Positions 1 through 7,217 of a stretch of 25,347 bases of DNA are shown one piece after another. The stretch lies in contig JAWOBE010000206.1 in NCBI GenBank assembly GCA_046498185.1, positions 1 through 25,347 on the forward strand, read 5' to 3'. Made by a program: the position numbers and the translations under genes. Position 1 is the first letter of the stretch. Each line of letters begins with the position of its first letter. The stretch is from CAYXDR01 sp046498185. Its GTDB lineage: Bacteria; Desulfobacterota; DSM-4660; Desulfatiglandales; Desulfatiglandaceae. Below the pieces are notes generated by a model, which saw only the letters and a program-made list of their open reading frames with translations, ran no database searches and was not told where the DNA came from.

Positions 1-621
1 GGGATATTCCGCTTCGGATAATGCTAAACCGTACTTAACTGCAAAATCATGACCTACCCCCTGCCAGTTTCCCGTACCGTCATCTCTTTCGAATCCATCG
101 ACAATTAAATATTTCTGCTGATTTTCAAAGGTACCGGTACCGATTGCGTTCGACCAGAAACTTTCGGAGTTATTGTTTTCAATGGCTGCGACCTTATAAA
201 ATACATTTGAAGGGGTTTGATGAATCTTAAACTCGCATTCCCCTTGATATTCAATAGTTTCGAGTTCATTCCATCCTTTTCCCTCCAAGGAGAAATAAAT
301 CTTAAAATGAGAAATACTGTCTGTATTGCAGTCCCATTTTAATGTTAATGTATCCGCTTGATTTATTCGGGCTGAATTAAGCGAAATTGTTTTTTCCGTA
401 TAATCATCTTGGATGTTTTGATAATACCGCGGGTCATAGGTATAAAGGTCCGACGGAGCGTAAGTCCAATAAGAAACGTCCCAATCCCGTCCTGCCGCTT
501 CGATGGTTTTAAAGCCGCCGTTTTGATTTCTGGCGACAAAGAGTCTGACGTGCCCGACTTTATGAATGGCATCCCCGGGTTTCAGTTTTTCCTGCCACAC
601 GCTCCAGGCGTTCGGACGACT
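1..621 (-). CDS. Partial NlpC/P60-like, FN3-like, golvesin-like surface protein; both ends missing
   Basis: An uninterrupted minus-strand frame of 207 codons runs off the left edge of the window. It is preceded by an in-frame TGA at 622-624 and has no ATG, only a GTG at 598-600. The translation begins NAWSVWQEKLKPGD, then GHVRLFV and a later EAAGRDW. This is the second half of an NlpC/P60-type peptidase fold, with the His-containing strand, but the upstream block that normally carries the catalytic Cys is absent. An FN3-like segment follows (LTLKWD ... YKVAAIENN), then LIVDGFERDDGTGNW, typical of the golvesin or xanthan-lyase-like domain seen after such peptidases. The DNA is visibly more AT-rich than its neighbours. 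The family assignment comes from remembered motifs. The fragment overlaps the 3' end of ftsL in another frame, so it is a truncated gene, a fusion by rearrangement or an assembly artefact. Confidence 0.55.
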
Positions 622-904
622 TCAAATACGCCAGCTCCACTTTCAGCTGCTTATTTATATTGAGCAGCTGTCTTTCTTCGCTTTTAAGCCGGCTTATACT
701 GTATCCAAGCTGGGTTCCTTCAAAATTGGACCAAACATAACCGATGCTGCAGGTCATAAAAATAATCACGGTCACAACCACCACTAAAAGCTGCCTGGCG
801 GTTAACCTGACCGGCGACGACTTGATTCGGGTATTTCGCGGGCCTACGCCGGTCTCGACATTCCTTGCCCCCTTCATGTTCGATACGAACTCTTTTCTTG
901 TCAT
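560..904 (-). CDS. ftsL: Cell division protein FtsL (C-terminus doubtful)
   Basis: A small bitopic inner-membrane division protein that, in its family, forms a coiled coil with FtsB and FtsQ and activates septal peptidoglycan synthesis. The 114-residue product has a basic cytoplasmic N-terminus, one hydrophobic segment at about residues 37-58 (LLVVVVTVIIFM), then a periplasmic heptad-like helix containing LKSEERQLLNINKQLKVELA and the typical LKSSERLERVA block. The ATG overlaps the rsmH stop by four bases (ATGA), as is usual in the dcw cluster. After residue 104 or so the sequence (GKTETRGCHS) is unlike the usual FtsL tail, and ftsI does not follow. The natural end was therefore probably lost where the foreign-looking frame begins, between about 575 and 621. 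Identification rests on position, topology and the SERLERVA-like block. Confidence 0.82.
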   Translation of the reverse strand: MTRKEFVSNMKGARNVETGVGPRNTRIKSSPVRLTARQLLVVVVTVIIFMTCSIGYVWSNFEGTQLGYSISRLKSEERQLLNINKQLKVELAYLKSSERLERVAGKTETRGCHS

Positions 905-1842
905 TTGAACACCCTCCGTGCCGCTCTGAGCACCGCACTTCTTGCGCGCGGATTTGATTCAATTTCATCTGGGAGAGCTCTTATCCCCTTCTTGGTCAAA
1001 CAGCGGAACAACACTTTAAAGCCACAGGCACAAACAGGAAGGCCAGGCGGACATTTGCAGCCCTTCTCCCACGAGCTGATCGCTCTTTTAACCAGCCTGT
1101 CTTCCAGAGAATGGTAAGAAAGGACCACAAGCCGGCCGGAATCGTTCAGCAGTGAAGGGGCGAAATCCAAAAATTTTTCGAGATTGCCCAGTTCGTTGTT
1201 TACCGCTATCCTCAACGCCTGGAACGACTTTATCGCTGGATGCCTGGGCTTAAAGCGCGAAGAAGGTGGGAAGACCGATGCTATCAATGATGACAGCTCC
1301 AGTGATGTTTCTATGGCCCGCTTCTCACGCGCCCTGCAAATCGCCCGTGCGATCTGAGCCGCCCTACGCTCCTCCCCGTAATTACGAAATATTCTTTCCA
1401 GGTCCTTACAGGGCGAAGAGTTAACCAGGTTCCATGCGGTGAGATCCAGGGAAGGATCCATCCTCATATCGAGCAGTTCATCGGCGGTGATGCTGAATCC
1501 TCTGCCTGAAGAATCGAGCTGGTAAGAAGACATGCCCAGATCAAGCAGTATCCCGTCCACACGTTCAATTCCGCAAGTTGAGAGAAGCCCGGGCAATTCC
1601 GAAAAATTCCCGTTGATCACCCTGGCACGGTCACCGATGAAAGCGAGCCGTTCGGAAACCATCCTCACCGCGAACGGATCCCGATCGATCGATACAAGCC
1701 GACCTCTTTCATTTAAATGTCGGGCTATAAGTTCACTATGGCCCCCGCTTCCAGCCGTCGCATCCACGTAAATCCCGTCATCCTTCCATAGAAGGATGGA
1801 AACGACTTCACGGGCGAGTACGGGGACGTGGGGATACTTCAC
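901..1842 (-). CDS. rsmH: 16S rRNA m4C1402 methyltransferase RsmH (MraW)
   Basis: A SAM-dependent methyltransferase that N4-methylates C1402 in the decoding centre of 16S rRNA. The 313-residue length is normal. Family marks seen are the N-terminal HVPVLAREV, the SAM-binding DATAGSGGH at residues 27-35, DGILLDLGMSSYQLD, GRGFS, LDMRMD, RRAAQIARAI, HPAIKSFQALRIAVNNEL and LSYHSLEDR. The start is GTG at 1840-1842. A Shine-Dalgarno AGAGG lies just upstream and overlaps the mraZ stop region, and the intergenic gap is 9 bases. The stop overlaps the ftsL start. The order mraZ-rsmH-ftsL is the classic head of the dcw cluster and implies co-transcription from the mraZ promoter. Nothing odd was seen in this gene. 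Confidence 0.97.
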   Translation of the reverse strand: MKYPHVPVLAREVVSILLWKDDGIYVDATAGSGGHSELIARHLNERGRLVSIDRDPFAVRMVSERLAFIGDRARVINGNFSELPGLLSTCGIERVDGILLDLGMSSYQLDSSGRGFSITADELLDMRMDPSLDLTAWNLVNSSPCKDLERIFRNYGEERRAAQIARAICRAREKRAIETSLELSSLIASVFPPSSRFKPRHPAIKSFQALRIAVNNELGNLEKFLDFAPSLLNDSGRLVVLSYHSLEDRLVKRAISSWEKGCKCPPGLPVCACGFKVLFRCLTKKGIRALPDEIESNPRARSAVLRAARRVFK

Positions 1843-1851
1843 GGCCGACCT

Positions 1852-2298
1852 CTAGAAGCTTATGTTCAACAATGCTTCATTAGCTCCTGCAAACTCCTCC
1901 CGGGCGCGGGGGAACTCATGTTCATCCCAGAGTTCCTTTTGCCATATCTCGAATCTTTTCAAACAACCCACAAGGACGACTTCTCCATCCAGCCTCGCGT
2001 GCTCCCGCAAATCGGCAGGAATCGTGATTCTTCCTTGTTTCAGTTGACATTCCACCGCCCCGGATATGAAATAGCGGATGTAGGCATGGACCTTTGGATC
2101 AAAAAGGGGAAGACGGGCGGCCTGCTCTTCGATGATCTTCCAGTCATCTTTTTCGAAGGCCCACAGGCACCGGTCATGGTTGGTCACTACGACACTGTCG
2201 CCGCCGTTTTGCTCAAGAACTTCCTTGAACCTGGCGGGGATAGCCAATCGCCCCTTGGAATCAAGATTATGTCGCGACCTCCCGTGGAACATCGGCAC
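1852..2298 (-). CDS. mraZ: MraZ, DNA-binding regulator of the dcw cluster
   Basis: A ring-forming DNA-binding protein of the AbrB/SpoVT fold that represses its own operon in the bacteria studied. The 148 residues contain two swapped-hairpin modules with the repeated signature DSKGRLAIPARF at about residues 13-24 and QGRITIPADLR in the second half, plus the expected MFHGRSRHNLD start. Two ATGs are possible, MP at 2298 or the next Met two codons later, and family starts favour MF. It is the first gene of the leftward dcw run. The 10-bp-phased repeats and promoter just upstream are consistent with autoregulation. Confidence 0.95.
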   Translation of the reverse strand: MPMFHGRSRHNLDSKGRLAIPARFKEVLEQNGGDSVVVTNHDRCLWAFEKDDWKIIEEQAARLPLFDPKVHAYIRYFISGAVECQLKQGRITIPADLREHARLDGEVVLVGCLKRFEIWQKELWDEHEFPRAREEFAGANEALLNISF

Positions 2299-2300
2299 CC

Positions 2301-2353
2301 TCTATACCACTCTATACCTATTTATGACACTTTGTGACACAGAATTACCCACA
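2301..2353 (-). promoter_or_regulatory. Probable MraZ operator: 10-bp phased direct repeats
   Basis: Five consecutive 10-base units can be read on the plus strand: TCTATACCAC, TCTATACCTA, TTTATGACAC, TTTGTGACAC and AGAATTACCC. On the minus (mraZ) strand each unit begins with a G/T-rich half (GTGGT, TAGGT, GTGTC, GTGTC, GGGTA) and continues TATAGA-like or CATAAA-like. Known MraZ operators are direct TGGGN-type boxes spaced by one helical turn, so spacing and position fit. The boxes are degenerate relative to the E. coli consensus. The array covers the -10 region and the untranslated leader. Confidence 0.6.
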
Positions 2354-2369
2354 TCTCTGTAATTGTCAA
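2342..2369 (-). promoter_or_regulatory. Promoter of the mraZ-rsmH-ftsL operon
   Basis: On the minus strand a perfect TTGACA (plus positions 2364-2369) is followed after 16 bases by TAATTC (2342-2347), or after 17 bases by AATTCT. This is a good sigma-70-type promoter about 45 bases upstream of mraZ. Its -10 element lies inside the phased repeat array. Confidence 0.6.
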
Positions 2370-2448
2370 GCAAAAAAGCTTTTCCTTATTACGGGACGGG
2401 ATCCGCAGAGAGACATCTTGATGATGGACCGGTATGATCTAGGGCGGA

Positions 2449-2477
2449 TTGCATTGTTTATCAGGTTCTGGTATGTT
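2449..2477 (+). promoter_or_regulatory. Possible promoter of the ECF sigma / anti-sigma pair
   Basis: TTGCAT at 2449-2454 and TATGTT at 2472-2477 are separated by 17 bases, placing a start site just before the Shine-Dalgarno GGAG at 2489-2492. ECF factors often direct their own transcription from a different promoter type, so this housekeeping-like site is only a candidate. Confidence 0.35.
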
Positions 2478-2502
2478 CCATTGCTATTGGAGACGAATGA
2501 TT

Positions 2503-3135
2503 ATGGAAAGTCAAAATTTCGATTTACCTCCAAAAACCGGTTTGAGCGACTTTGCGGATGCCGACCTCGTTGAGGCCTTCAAACAAGGCTCCACCGATGC
2601 CATGGAGCGCATAGTCGAAATTTATGCACCGAGCGTGTTTACATTCGGCCTTAAAATGTGCGGGCAGAAGCAGGACGCAGAAGACATCGCTCAGGAAACT
2701 TTCCTTAACGCTTTCAGATATCTGGATCGATTCAGAGGTGAAACCAAGCTCAAAAATTGGCTTTTCAAAATAGCCGCAAGAGCCTGCATGCGGAAGCGGC
2801 GAAAGAAAAAGTGTGCTCCGGACAGAGAACTTTCCCTGGAATCTTTCATCCGGGATGGTGAAGAGGTCGGCATCGATATCCCGGATCTGGCCGATGACCC
2901 ATCCGACCAATTGCTCAAAGCCGAAATGCGCAGGCACATCGATGAAGCGATCCAGGAACTCCCTCCCAAGTACCGAATCGTTTTTTCGTTGCGAGACATG
3001 CAAGGCTTCAACACCGAAGAAACAGCAGAAATAGTTGGAATTTCAATTCAATCCGTGAAAACCAGGCTCCATCGGGCGAGGCTTTTCATCAGGGAAAAAA
3101 TTTCACACCATTACGGGCGGGGAGGATTACAATGA
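2503..3135 (+). CDS. ECF-family RNA polymerase sigma factor
   Basis: An alternative sigma factor that would direct RNA polymerase to a stress or envelope regulon. It has the two-domain ECF layout: sigma2 with DLVEAFKQGSTDAMERIVE, then DAEDIAQETFLNAF and NWLFKIAARACMRKRRKKK (core and -10 binding), a linker rich in acidic residues, and sigma4 with ELPPKYRIVFSLRDMQGFNTEE and a recognition helix around VKTRLHRARLFIRE. I chose ATG 2503, with GGAG at 2489-2492 ten bases upstream. ATG 2497 is nearly as good. The reading frame extends further upstream, but those residues (CLSGSGMFHCYW) do not look like family sequence. The stop overlaps the next start (ATGA), so it is translationally coupled to the zinc-finger anti-sigma. 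Which ECF group it belongs to cannot be told by eye. Confidence 0.93.
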   Translation: MESQNFDLPPKTGLSDFADADLVEAFKQGSTDAMERIVEIYAPSVFTFGLKMCGQKQDAEDIAQETFLNAFRYLDRFRGETKLKNWLFKIAARACMRKRRKKKCAPDRELSLESFIRDGEEVGIDIPDLADDPSDQLLKAEMRRHIDEAIQELPPKYRIVFSLRDMQGFNTEETAEIVGISIQSVKTRLHRARLFIREKISHHYGRGGLQ

Positions 3136-3377
3136 AAAAGGAATGTCGCACTTACTTCGCCCTGTTGTCCGATTATATTGACGGGGAACTGGATCCGGAA
3201 ATGCGGCAGGCGCTCGAAGCGCATCTCGAAAACTGCACGGTATGCTCTCAGTGTTTGCTGTCGTTGAAACGGAGCATCGAGCTTTATCATGAAGCTTCGG
3301 GCCAGGAAGCTCCGCCTGAAGTGGTGGCCAGGCTCAAGTCGGCGTTGAAGGAATGCATGGAGCGTACGGCGGAATAG
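3132..3377 (+). CDS. Soluble zinc-finger anti-sigma factor (zf-HC2 / ZAS type)
   Basis: A small cytoplasmic protein that should bind and silence the ECF factor encoded just upstream. The 81-residue product carries the ZAS signature His-x3-Cys-x2-Cys in HLENCTVC, preceded by YIDGELDPEMRQALEAHL, the usual helix of the anti-sigma domain. An additional Cys follows two residues later (TVCSQC), and another lies near the N-terminus (KKEC). There is no hydrophobic segment, so unlike many relatives it is not membrane anchored. The ZAS ligands make redox or metal sensing possible, as in RsrA, but this is inference. The start overlaps the sigma stop by four bases. A 129-base gap with a separate promoter follows before cysS. 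Confidence 0.9.
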   Translation: MKKECRTYFALLSDYIDGELDPEMRQALEAHLENCTVCSQCLLSLKRSIELYHEASGQEAPPEVVARLKSALKECMERTAE

Positions 3378-3422
3378 GGTTACAGGTTTTATAAAGCGTT
3401 CTGAATACATGGGTTGACAATG

Positions 3423-3451
3423 TTGACAGCCCGACCCCGCCGCAGTTATTT
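3423..3451 (+). promoter_or_regulatory. Promoter of cysS
   Basis: TTGACA at 3423-3428 is followed after 17 bases by TTATTT at 3446-3451. A second TTGACA lies at 3414-3419. Together they give cysS its own sigma-70-type promoter in the gap after the anti-sigma gene. Confidence 0.5.
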
Positions 3452-3506
3452 TAGCTGGCCTTGAGGCTGAAAAGAGAGCCACATCCGAATTTATGGAGCC
3501 TGAATA

Positions 3507-4925
3507 ATGACCTTGATGCTCTTTAATACACTGACTCGTCAAAAAGAAATTTTTACACCCATTCATGACCAAGAAGTCCGGATGTACTCATGTGGACCGA
3601 CTGTATACAACTACGTCCATATAGGGAACCTTCGCGCCTACATCTTTGTCGACCAGGTCCGGCGCTACTTTTCTTACAAAGGCTACCGTATATTGCATGT
3701 AATGAACATAACCGACGTGGACGACAAGACCATACGGGACGCCAAGGCCGCCAATAAAACACTCAAAGAATTCACTGGCTTTTACCTCAAGGCATTCCTG
3801 GAGGACCTGGAGGTTCTGAACATCGAACGCGCCGAGATTATGCCTCGGGCCACGGAAACGATTCCTGAAATGGTTTCGCTGGTGACCAAGCTCAGAGACA
3901 ACGGTTTTGCGTACGAAAAAAACGGAACGTGGTATTTCCGCATTGCTTCCTTTCCCGAATACGGGAGGCTTGCGCGCCTTGATCTTCAGGATCTGCTTCG
4001 AAACGCCGACGGCCGGCTTTCCGACAGCGACGAATACGAAAAAGATGATGCGCGGGATTTCGCGCTCTGGAAAGCCGCCAGCGAAGAAGATAATGATATC
4101 TGCTGGGACACGGAACTCGGCAGAGGAAGACCGGGCTGGCACATCGAATGCAGCGCCATGTCGACCAAATATCTCGGTCAGCCTTTCGATATCCATACCG
4201 GCGGTGTAGACCTGATCTTTCCCCATCACACAAACGAAATCGCCCAAAGTGAAGCCTGCGGTGTCAAATTCGTCAATTTCTGGCTCCATAACGAACACCT
4301 GCTCGTAAACGGGCAAAAAATGAGCAAAAGCCTGGGCAATTTCTTTACACTCAGGGAACTTCTGGTCAAAGGGTACGACCCGATGGCCATACGCTACCAG
4401 TTGTTGAGTGTGCATTACCGCCAGCAGCTGAATTTCACCGAGGAAGCCTTGAGGCGCATTCCTTCGACCCTTCAGCGGTTTAAGGACTTCATGATCAGGC
4501 TTCATGAAGCGGGCTCCGATGATCCGAACGACATAGAGCCGGGAAAAGAAACTTACGAATTGATTTCCGAAGCCGCCGCACGTTTTGAAGCTTCCATGGA
4601 CGACGATTTAAATATTAGCGCAGCTCTTGGGGCTGTGTTTACATTTATGAGGGAAATCAACAGGCGGATGGACAGAAGTCTCATCACGCCTCCGGACGCC
4701 AATGCCGCATCGAAGCTCATGAAACAATTCGACAGGGTTCTCGGCATTATCGGCCAAGGGAACGGGGAAGACATTCCCGCCCGGATGACAGAACTTGTAA
4801 AGGCCAGAGCCGAAGCGAGAAAGAAAAAGGATTTTGCATCTGCGGACCGTATACGGGATGAACTCCACGATCTGGGTTTTGTGGTGGAAGACACACCAGA
4901 AGGCCCTAGGGTGAAAAAACGATAA
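3507..4925 (+). CDS. cysS: Cysteinyl-tRNA synthetase
   Basis: A class I aminoacyl-tRNA synthetase that charges tRNA-Cys in the cytoplasm. The 472-residue length is standard. Seen are YSCGPTVYNYVHIGN, with the HIGH-type motif HIGN at 38-41, and KMSKS at 271-275. The zinc ligands expected by the family are present: Cys29, Cys215 (WHIECSAMS), His240 and Glu244 (PHHTNEIAQSEA). The DALR-like C-terminal helical region ends in KKKDFASADRIRDELHDLGF, as in typical CysRS. ATG 3507 has GGAG at 3495-3498. The gene stands alone, with a promoter upstream and a long inverted repeat downstream, and is convergent with a nitroreductase gene. No anomaly was seen. Confidence 0.98.
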   Translation: MTLMLFNTLTRQKEIFTPIHDQEVRMYSCGPTVYNYVHIGNLRAYIFVDQVRRYFSYKGYRILHVMNITDVDDKTIRDAKAANKTLKEFTGFYLKAFLEDLEVLNIERAEIMPRATETIPEMVSLVTKLRDNGFAYEKNGTWYFRIASFPEYGRLARLDLQDLLRNADGRLSDSDEYEKDDARDFALWKAASEEDNDICWDTELGRGRPGWHIECSAMSTKYLGQPFDIHTGGVDLIFPHHTNEIAQSEACGVKFVNFWLHNEHLLVNGQKMSKSLGNFFTLRELLVKGYDPMAIRYQLLSVHYRQQLNFTEEALRRIPSTLQRFKDFMIRLHEAGSDDPNDIEPGKETYELISEAAARFEASMDDDLNISAALGAVFTFMREINRRMDRSLITPPDANAASKLMKQFDRVLGIIGQGNGEDIPARMTELVKARAEARKKKDFASADRIRDELHDLGFVVEDTPEGPRVKKR

Positions 4926-4953
4926 AACATCAAAACAACCCTGTCCCTCGGGG

Positions 4954-5034
4954 TCGGCGTCGCTGTCGGCGTCGGTATCGGAAGTTGACCGGCGACCTTT
5001 TCGACCCCGATACCGATCCCGACCCCGACGCCGA
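4954..5034. repeat. Hexamer-based inverted repeat (GTCGGY units), REP-like
   Basis: Left arm 4954-4981 is built from hexamers such as GTCGGC, GTCGCT, GTCGGC and GTCGGT. Right arm 5007-5034 is its near reverse complement (CCGATACCGATCCCGACCCC and on), with about four mismatches over 28 positions and a loop of about 25 bases. It lies between the convergent genes cysS and the nitroreductase, so it may act as a two-way terminator. No conventional T-run follows. Confidence 0.7.
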
Positions 5035-5054
5035 TAAGGCGGGGATGGTACTTA

Positions 5055-5069
5055 TTACGAGGCCGTCAA
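5055..5069 (+). repeat. Convergent-junction motif, copy 1
   Basis: TTACGAGGCCGTCAA lies just after the hexamer inverted repeat and 8 bases before the nitroreductase stop. The same 15-mer occurs at 22654-22668 and a two-mismatch form at about 24558-24572. Both are also in junctions of converging genes and in the same orientation. Confidence 0.6.
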
Positions 5070-5076
5070 AATCGGA

Positions 5077-5655
5077 TCAGTCGTAAATCTTCCATATGAT
5101 TTCTTCCAGAGGCCGCTTCGGGACATGGTGGACCCCGTTTTCATCGCGCCAGTATTTGATGTCTCCACCCGCTTCGATATATTCTATCATGACTTTCTCC
5201 CGCGGCCTGCCGATTGCGACCACCAACATTATCTCGAAATGGTCTTCGATACTCAGATCCTTCGCCAGCCCTTCGCGATCGATGCTTGCAAGCATACATC
5301 CACCGAGCCCCTTTTCAACAGCCCCCAAAAGTATGCTCTGGCAGGCGATTCCATGATCGCAGAAAAAGTTGGTGTGAATCCTGGTATCCCCTAAAACGAC
5401 TATATACGCCGAAGGCCGTTCCCCTTCCGCGGGGCCTTTCCAGTCTTTCAAATAAGCAGCCCAGGCCAGTCGTCCAAAAATTTTATCGTTCGTGGCAGGC
5501 TCGCAGGAAAGAATGTATTTCAGGGATTGCAGATTCGCTCCGTTAGCACAATGGCGCGCGAGATCAACGAATTCTTTCAATGTCTCGATCGAAACCTTTT
5601 CATCCTGATAGAATCTTCGATAACTCCTGTTTTTGTAGATCAAGTCCTTTAGCAT
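5077..5655 (-). CDS. Nitroreductase-family flavoprotein
   Basis: A probable FMN-dependent NAD(P)H oxidoreductase of the nitroreductase superfamily; the physiological substrate is unknown. At 192 residues it has the family pattern: N-terminal IYKNRSYRRFYQDEKVS (FMN phosphate-contacting Arg and Ser-Tyr-Arg-Arg block), LVDLARHCANGANLQSLKYI with the usual N-Q/L-S-like flavin contact region, a central DHGIACQSILLGAVEKGLGGCMLA helix region, and VVAIGRPREK near the end. There is no ferredoxin-like or second domain. ATG at 5653-5655 follows GAGGT by about five bases. It is transcribed alone, divergent from the deaminase gene and convergent with cysS. Confidence 0.88.
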   Translation of the reverse strand: MLKDLIYKNRSYRRFYQDEKVSIETLKEFVDLARHCANGANLQSLKYILSCEPATNDKIFGRLAWAAYLKDWKGPAEGERPSAYIVVLGDTRIHTNFFCDHGIACQSILLGAVEKGLGGCMLASIDREGLAKDLSIEDHFEIMLVVAIGRPREKVMIEYIEAGGDIKYWRDENGVHHVPKRPLEEIIWKIYD

Positions 5656-5881
5656 CTGTACCTCGCATATTTTTTTGGGTTATTGGAAAAATAAATTTTA
5701 AAAGCCACCCCGTTCGTATACGCGTTTTTACCATGAACGAGCTTTATTTTCCACAAGTAGTAGAAGAAGCACTCTGTAGCGGTTCGAGCATAATTGAATC
5801 CTGATTTTGTTTCGTGTTATTGTATAAAAATTGCTTTTGGCGGGTACCCCGGTAGCTGCACTTCATTTCCAGGAGAAAACT

Positions 5882-7216
5882 ATGATTGATGTGGACATGA
5901 TTGTGAAAAACGGTATCGTGTTGACTATGGACGATCAGAACACGGTTATCGACCAAGGGCTGGTCGCTGTTTCAGACGATTCCATTCATTGGGTGGGGAA
6001 GGAGTGTTCGGCCCCGGCGTTTTCGGCGGCAACCACGATAGACGCCGGGGGTGGAATAATATCTCCGGGCCTTGTAAACGGGCACACCCACGCCGCAATG
6101 AGCCTTTTCCGGGGCCTCGCCGACGACCTGCCGCTGATGGAGTGGCTAAACAACTACATATTCCCCGTCGAACGACGCATGGATGAAAATTTTGTATATA
6201 CAGGAACCATGCTCTCATGCGCCGAAATGATTCTTTCCGGCACCACCACTTTTTGCGATATGTACCTATTCGAAGAAGCCGCTGCGCGTGCTGCGCACGA
6301 AGCAGGGATGAGATGCATCGTGGGAGAAGTATTCTACGATTTTCCGTCCCCTAATTATGGTAAAATTGATAACGGTTTTACTTACGTCGAAAACATGATC
6401 GAGCGGTGGCGCGATGATCCTCTTGTATCGATTGCCATCGAGCCTCACGCACTCTATACCTGCGCCCCTCAACTACTCAAAAAAGCCGGATCTCTGGCCG
6501 AACGGCACAATCTTCCGATTATCACCCATGTAGCCGAAACTTTTTCGGAAGTCGACGAAATCCATCGGCGCTACGGAAAGACTCCTTTCCGCCATCTCAA
6601 TGACCTGGGCTTGCTCAACTCCAGGCTCATCGCTGTACATTGTGTTCATGTTGAAGATGAAGACATTGCTCTGTTAGCCGAAAGTGGCGTGCGGGTGGTC
6701 ACAACCCCGGAAAGTAACATGAAGCTCGCTTCAGGAACAGCAAGGGTGAAAAAGTACCAGGATGCCGGGCTGACGGTCGGTCTGGGGACCGACGGATGCG
6801 CTTCCAACAACGACCTCGACATGTTCGGAGAAATGGATACGTTTTCAAAAATCAGCAAAATCTCTACTATGGATCCGACCGCAGCCCCGGCACCTGTGGT
6901 TTATAAAATGGCCACCAGAGAAGGAGCCAAAGCGCTGGGGATGGAGAAATCCATAGGCTCCATCGAACCGGGGAAAAAAGCAGATATCATCGTTATCGAT
7001 ACGAATACCCCTCATATGACGCCGATGTATGGACCTTTTTCCCATCTTGTTTACGCCGCCAACGGAGGGGACGTAACACATACTATCATAGGAGGTCGCC
7101 TGGTTATGGAAAACCGGCGACTGCTGACCCTTGATCTTCATGACGTGCTCGAGGCTGCAAGGTCAAAGCAAAAAACCGTGCTCGGATGGTTGGGCAAAGA
7201 GAACGGAGATTTTTAG
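5882..7216 (+). CDS. mtaD: Amidohydrolase; 5-methylthioadenosine/S-adenosylhomocysteine deaminase-like
   Basis: A metal-dependent hydrolase of the amidohydrolase superfamily whose close relatives deaminate 5'-methylthioadenosine, S-adenosylhomocysteine or related aminopurines. The 444-residue product has PGLVNGHTHAAMSLFRGLADDLPLMEWL with the metal HxH at His68/His70, THVAETFSEVDE with His216 and Glu219, AVHCVHV with His253/His256 and LGTDGCASNNDLDMF with Asp304, i.e. the full metal and catalytic set. The C-terminus (GSIEPGKKADIIVID) is the usual amidohydrolase beta segment. ATG 5882 is chosen because AGGAG lies about 7 bases upstream; the frame is open further up, but with poor sequence. It is followed at once by the PBP gene. 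The substrate is inferred; a chlorohydrolase- or guanine-deaminase-like role cannot be excluded. Confidence 0.87.
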   Translation: MIDVDMIVKNGIVLTMDDQNTVIDQGLVAVSDDSIHWVGKECSAPAFSAATTIDAGGGIISPGLVNGHTHAAMSLFRGLADDLPLMEWLNNYIFPVERRMDENFVYTGTMLSCAEMILSGTTTFCDMYLFEEAAARAAHEAGMRCIVGEVFYDFPSPNYGKIDNGFTYVENMIERWRDDPLVSIAIEPHALYTCAPQLLKKAGSLAERHNLPIITHVAETFSEVDEIHRRYGKTPFRHLNDLGLLNSRLIAVHCVHVEDEDIALLAESGVRVVTTPESNMKLASGTARVKKYQDAGLTVGLGTDGCASNNDLDMFGEMDTFSKISKISTMDPTAAPAPVVYKMATREGAKALGMEKSIGSIEPGKKADIIVIDTNTPHMTPMYGPFSHLVYAANGGDVTHTIIGGRLVMENRRLLTLDLHDVLEAARSKQKTVLGWLGKENGDF

Positions 7217-7217
7217 T

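Noticed and set aside
1828..2337. 169-codon plus-strand frame opposite mraZ
   Set aside because: Antisense to a fully supported mraZ, no family likeness and no convincing ribosome-binding site; it is open because of the composition of the opposite gene.
3588..4505. 305-codon minus-strand frame opposite cysS
   Set aside because: Lies wholly inside the unambiguous cysS gene and its translation resembles no protein family; a shadow frame of a GC-rich gene.
2503..4925. ECF sigma, anti-sigma and cysS as one operon
   Set aside because: A 129-base gap containing a good TTGACA-17-TTATTT promoter separates cysS from the pair, so a shared transcript is not required.
4954..5034. CRISPR-like array from the GTCGGN repeats
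   Set aside because: Units are contiguous hexamers with inverted arms, no spacers and no cas genes.
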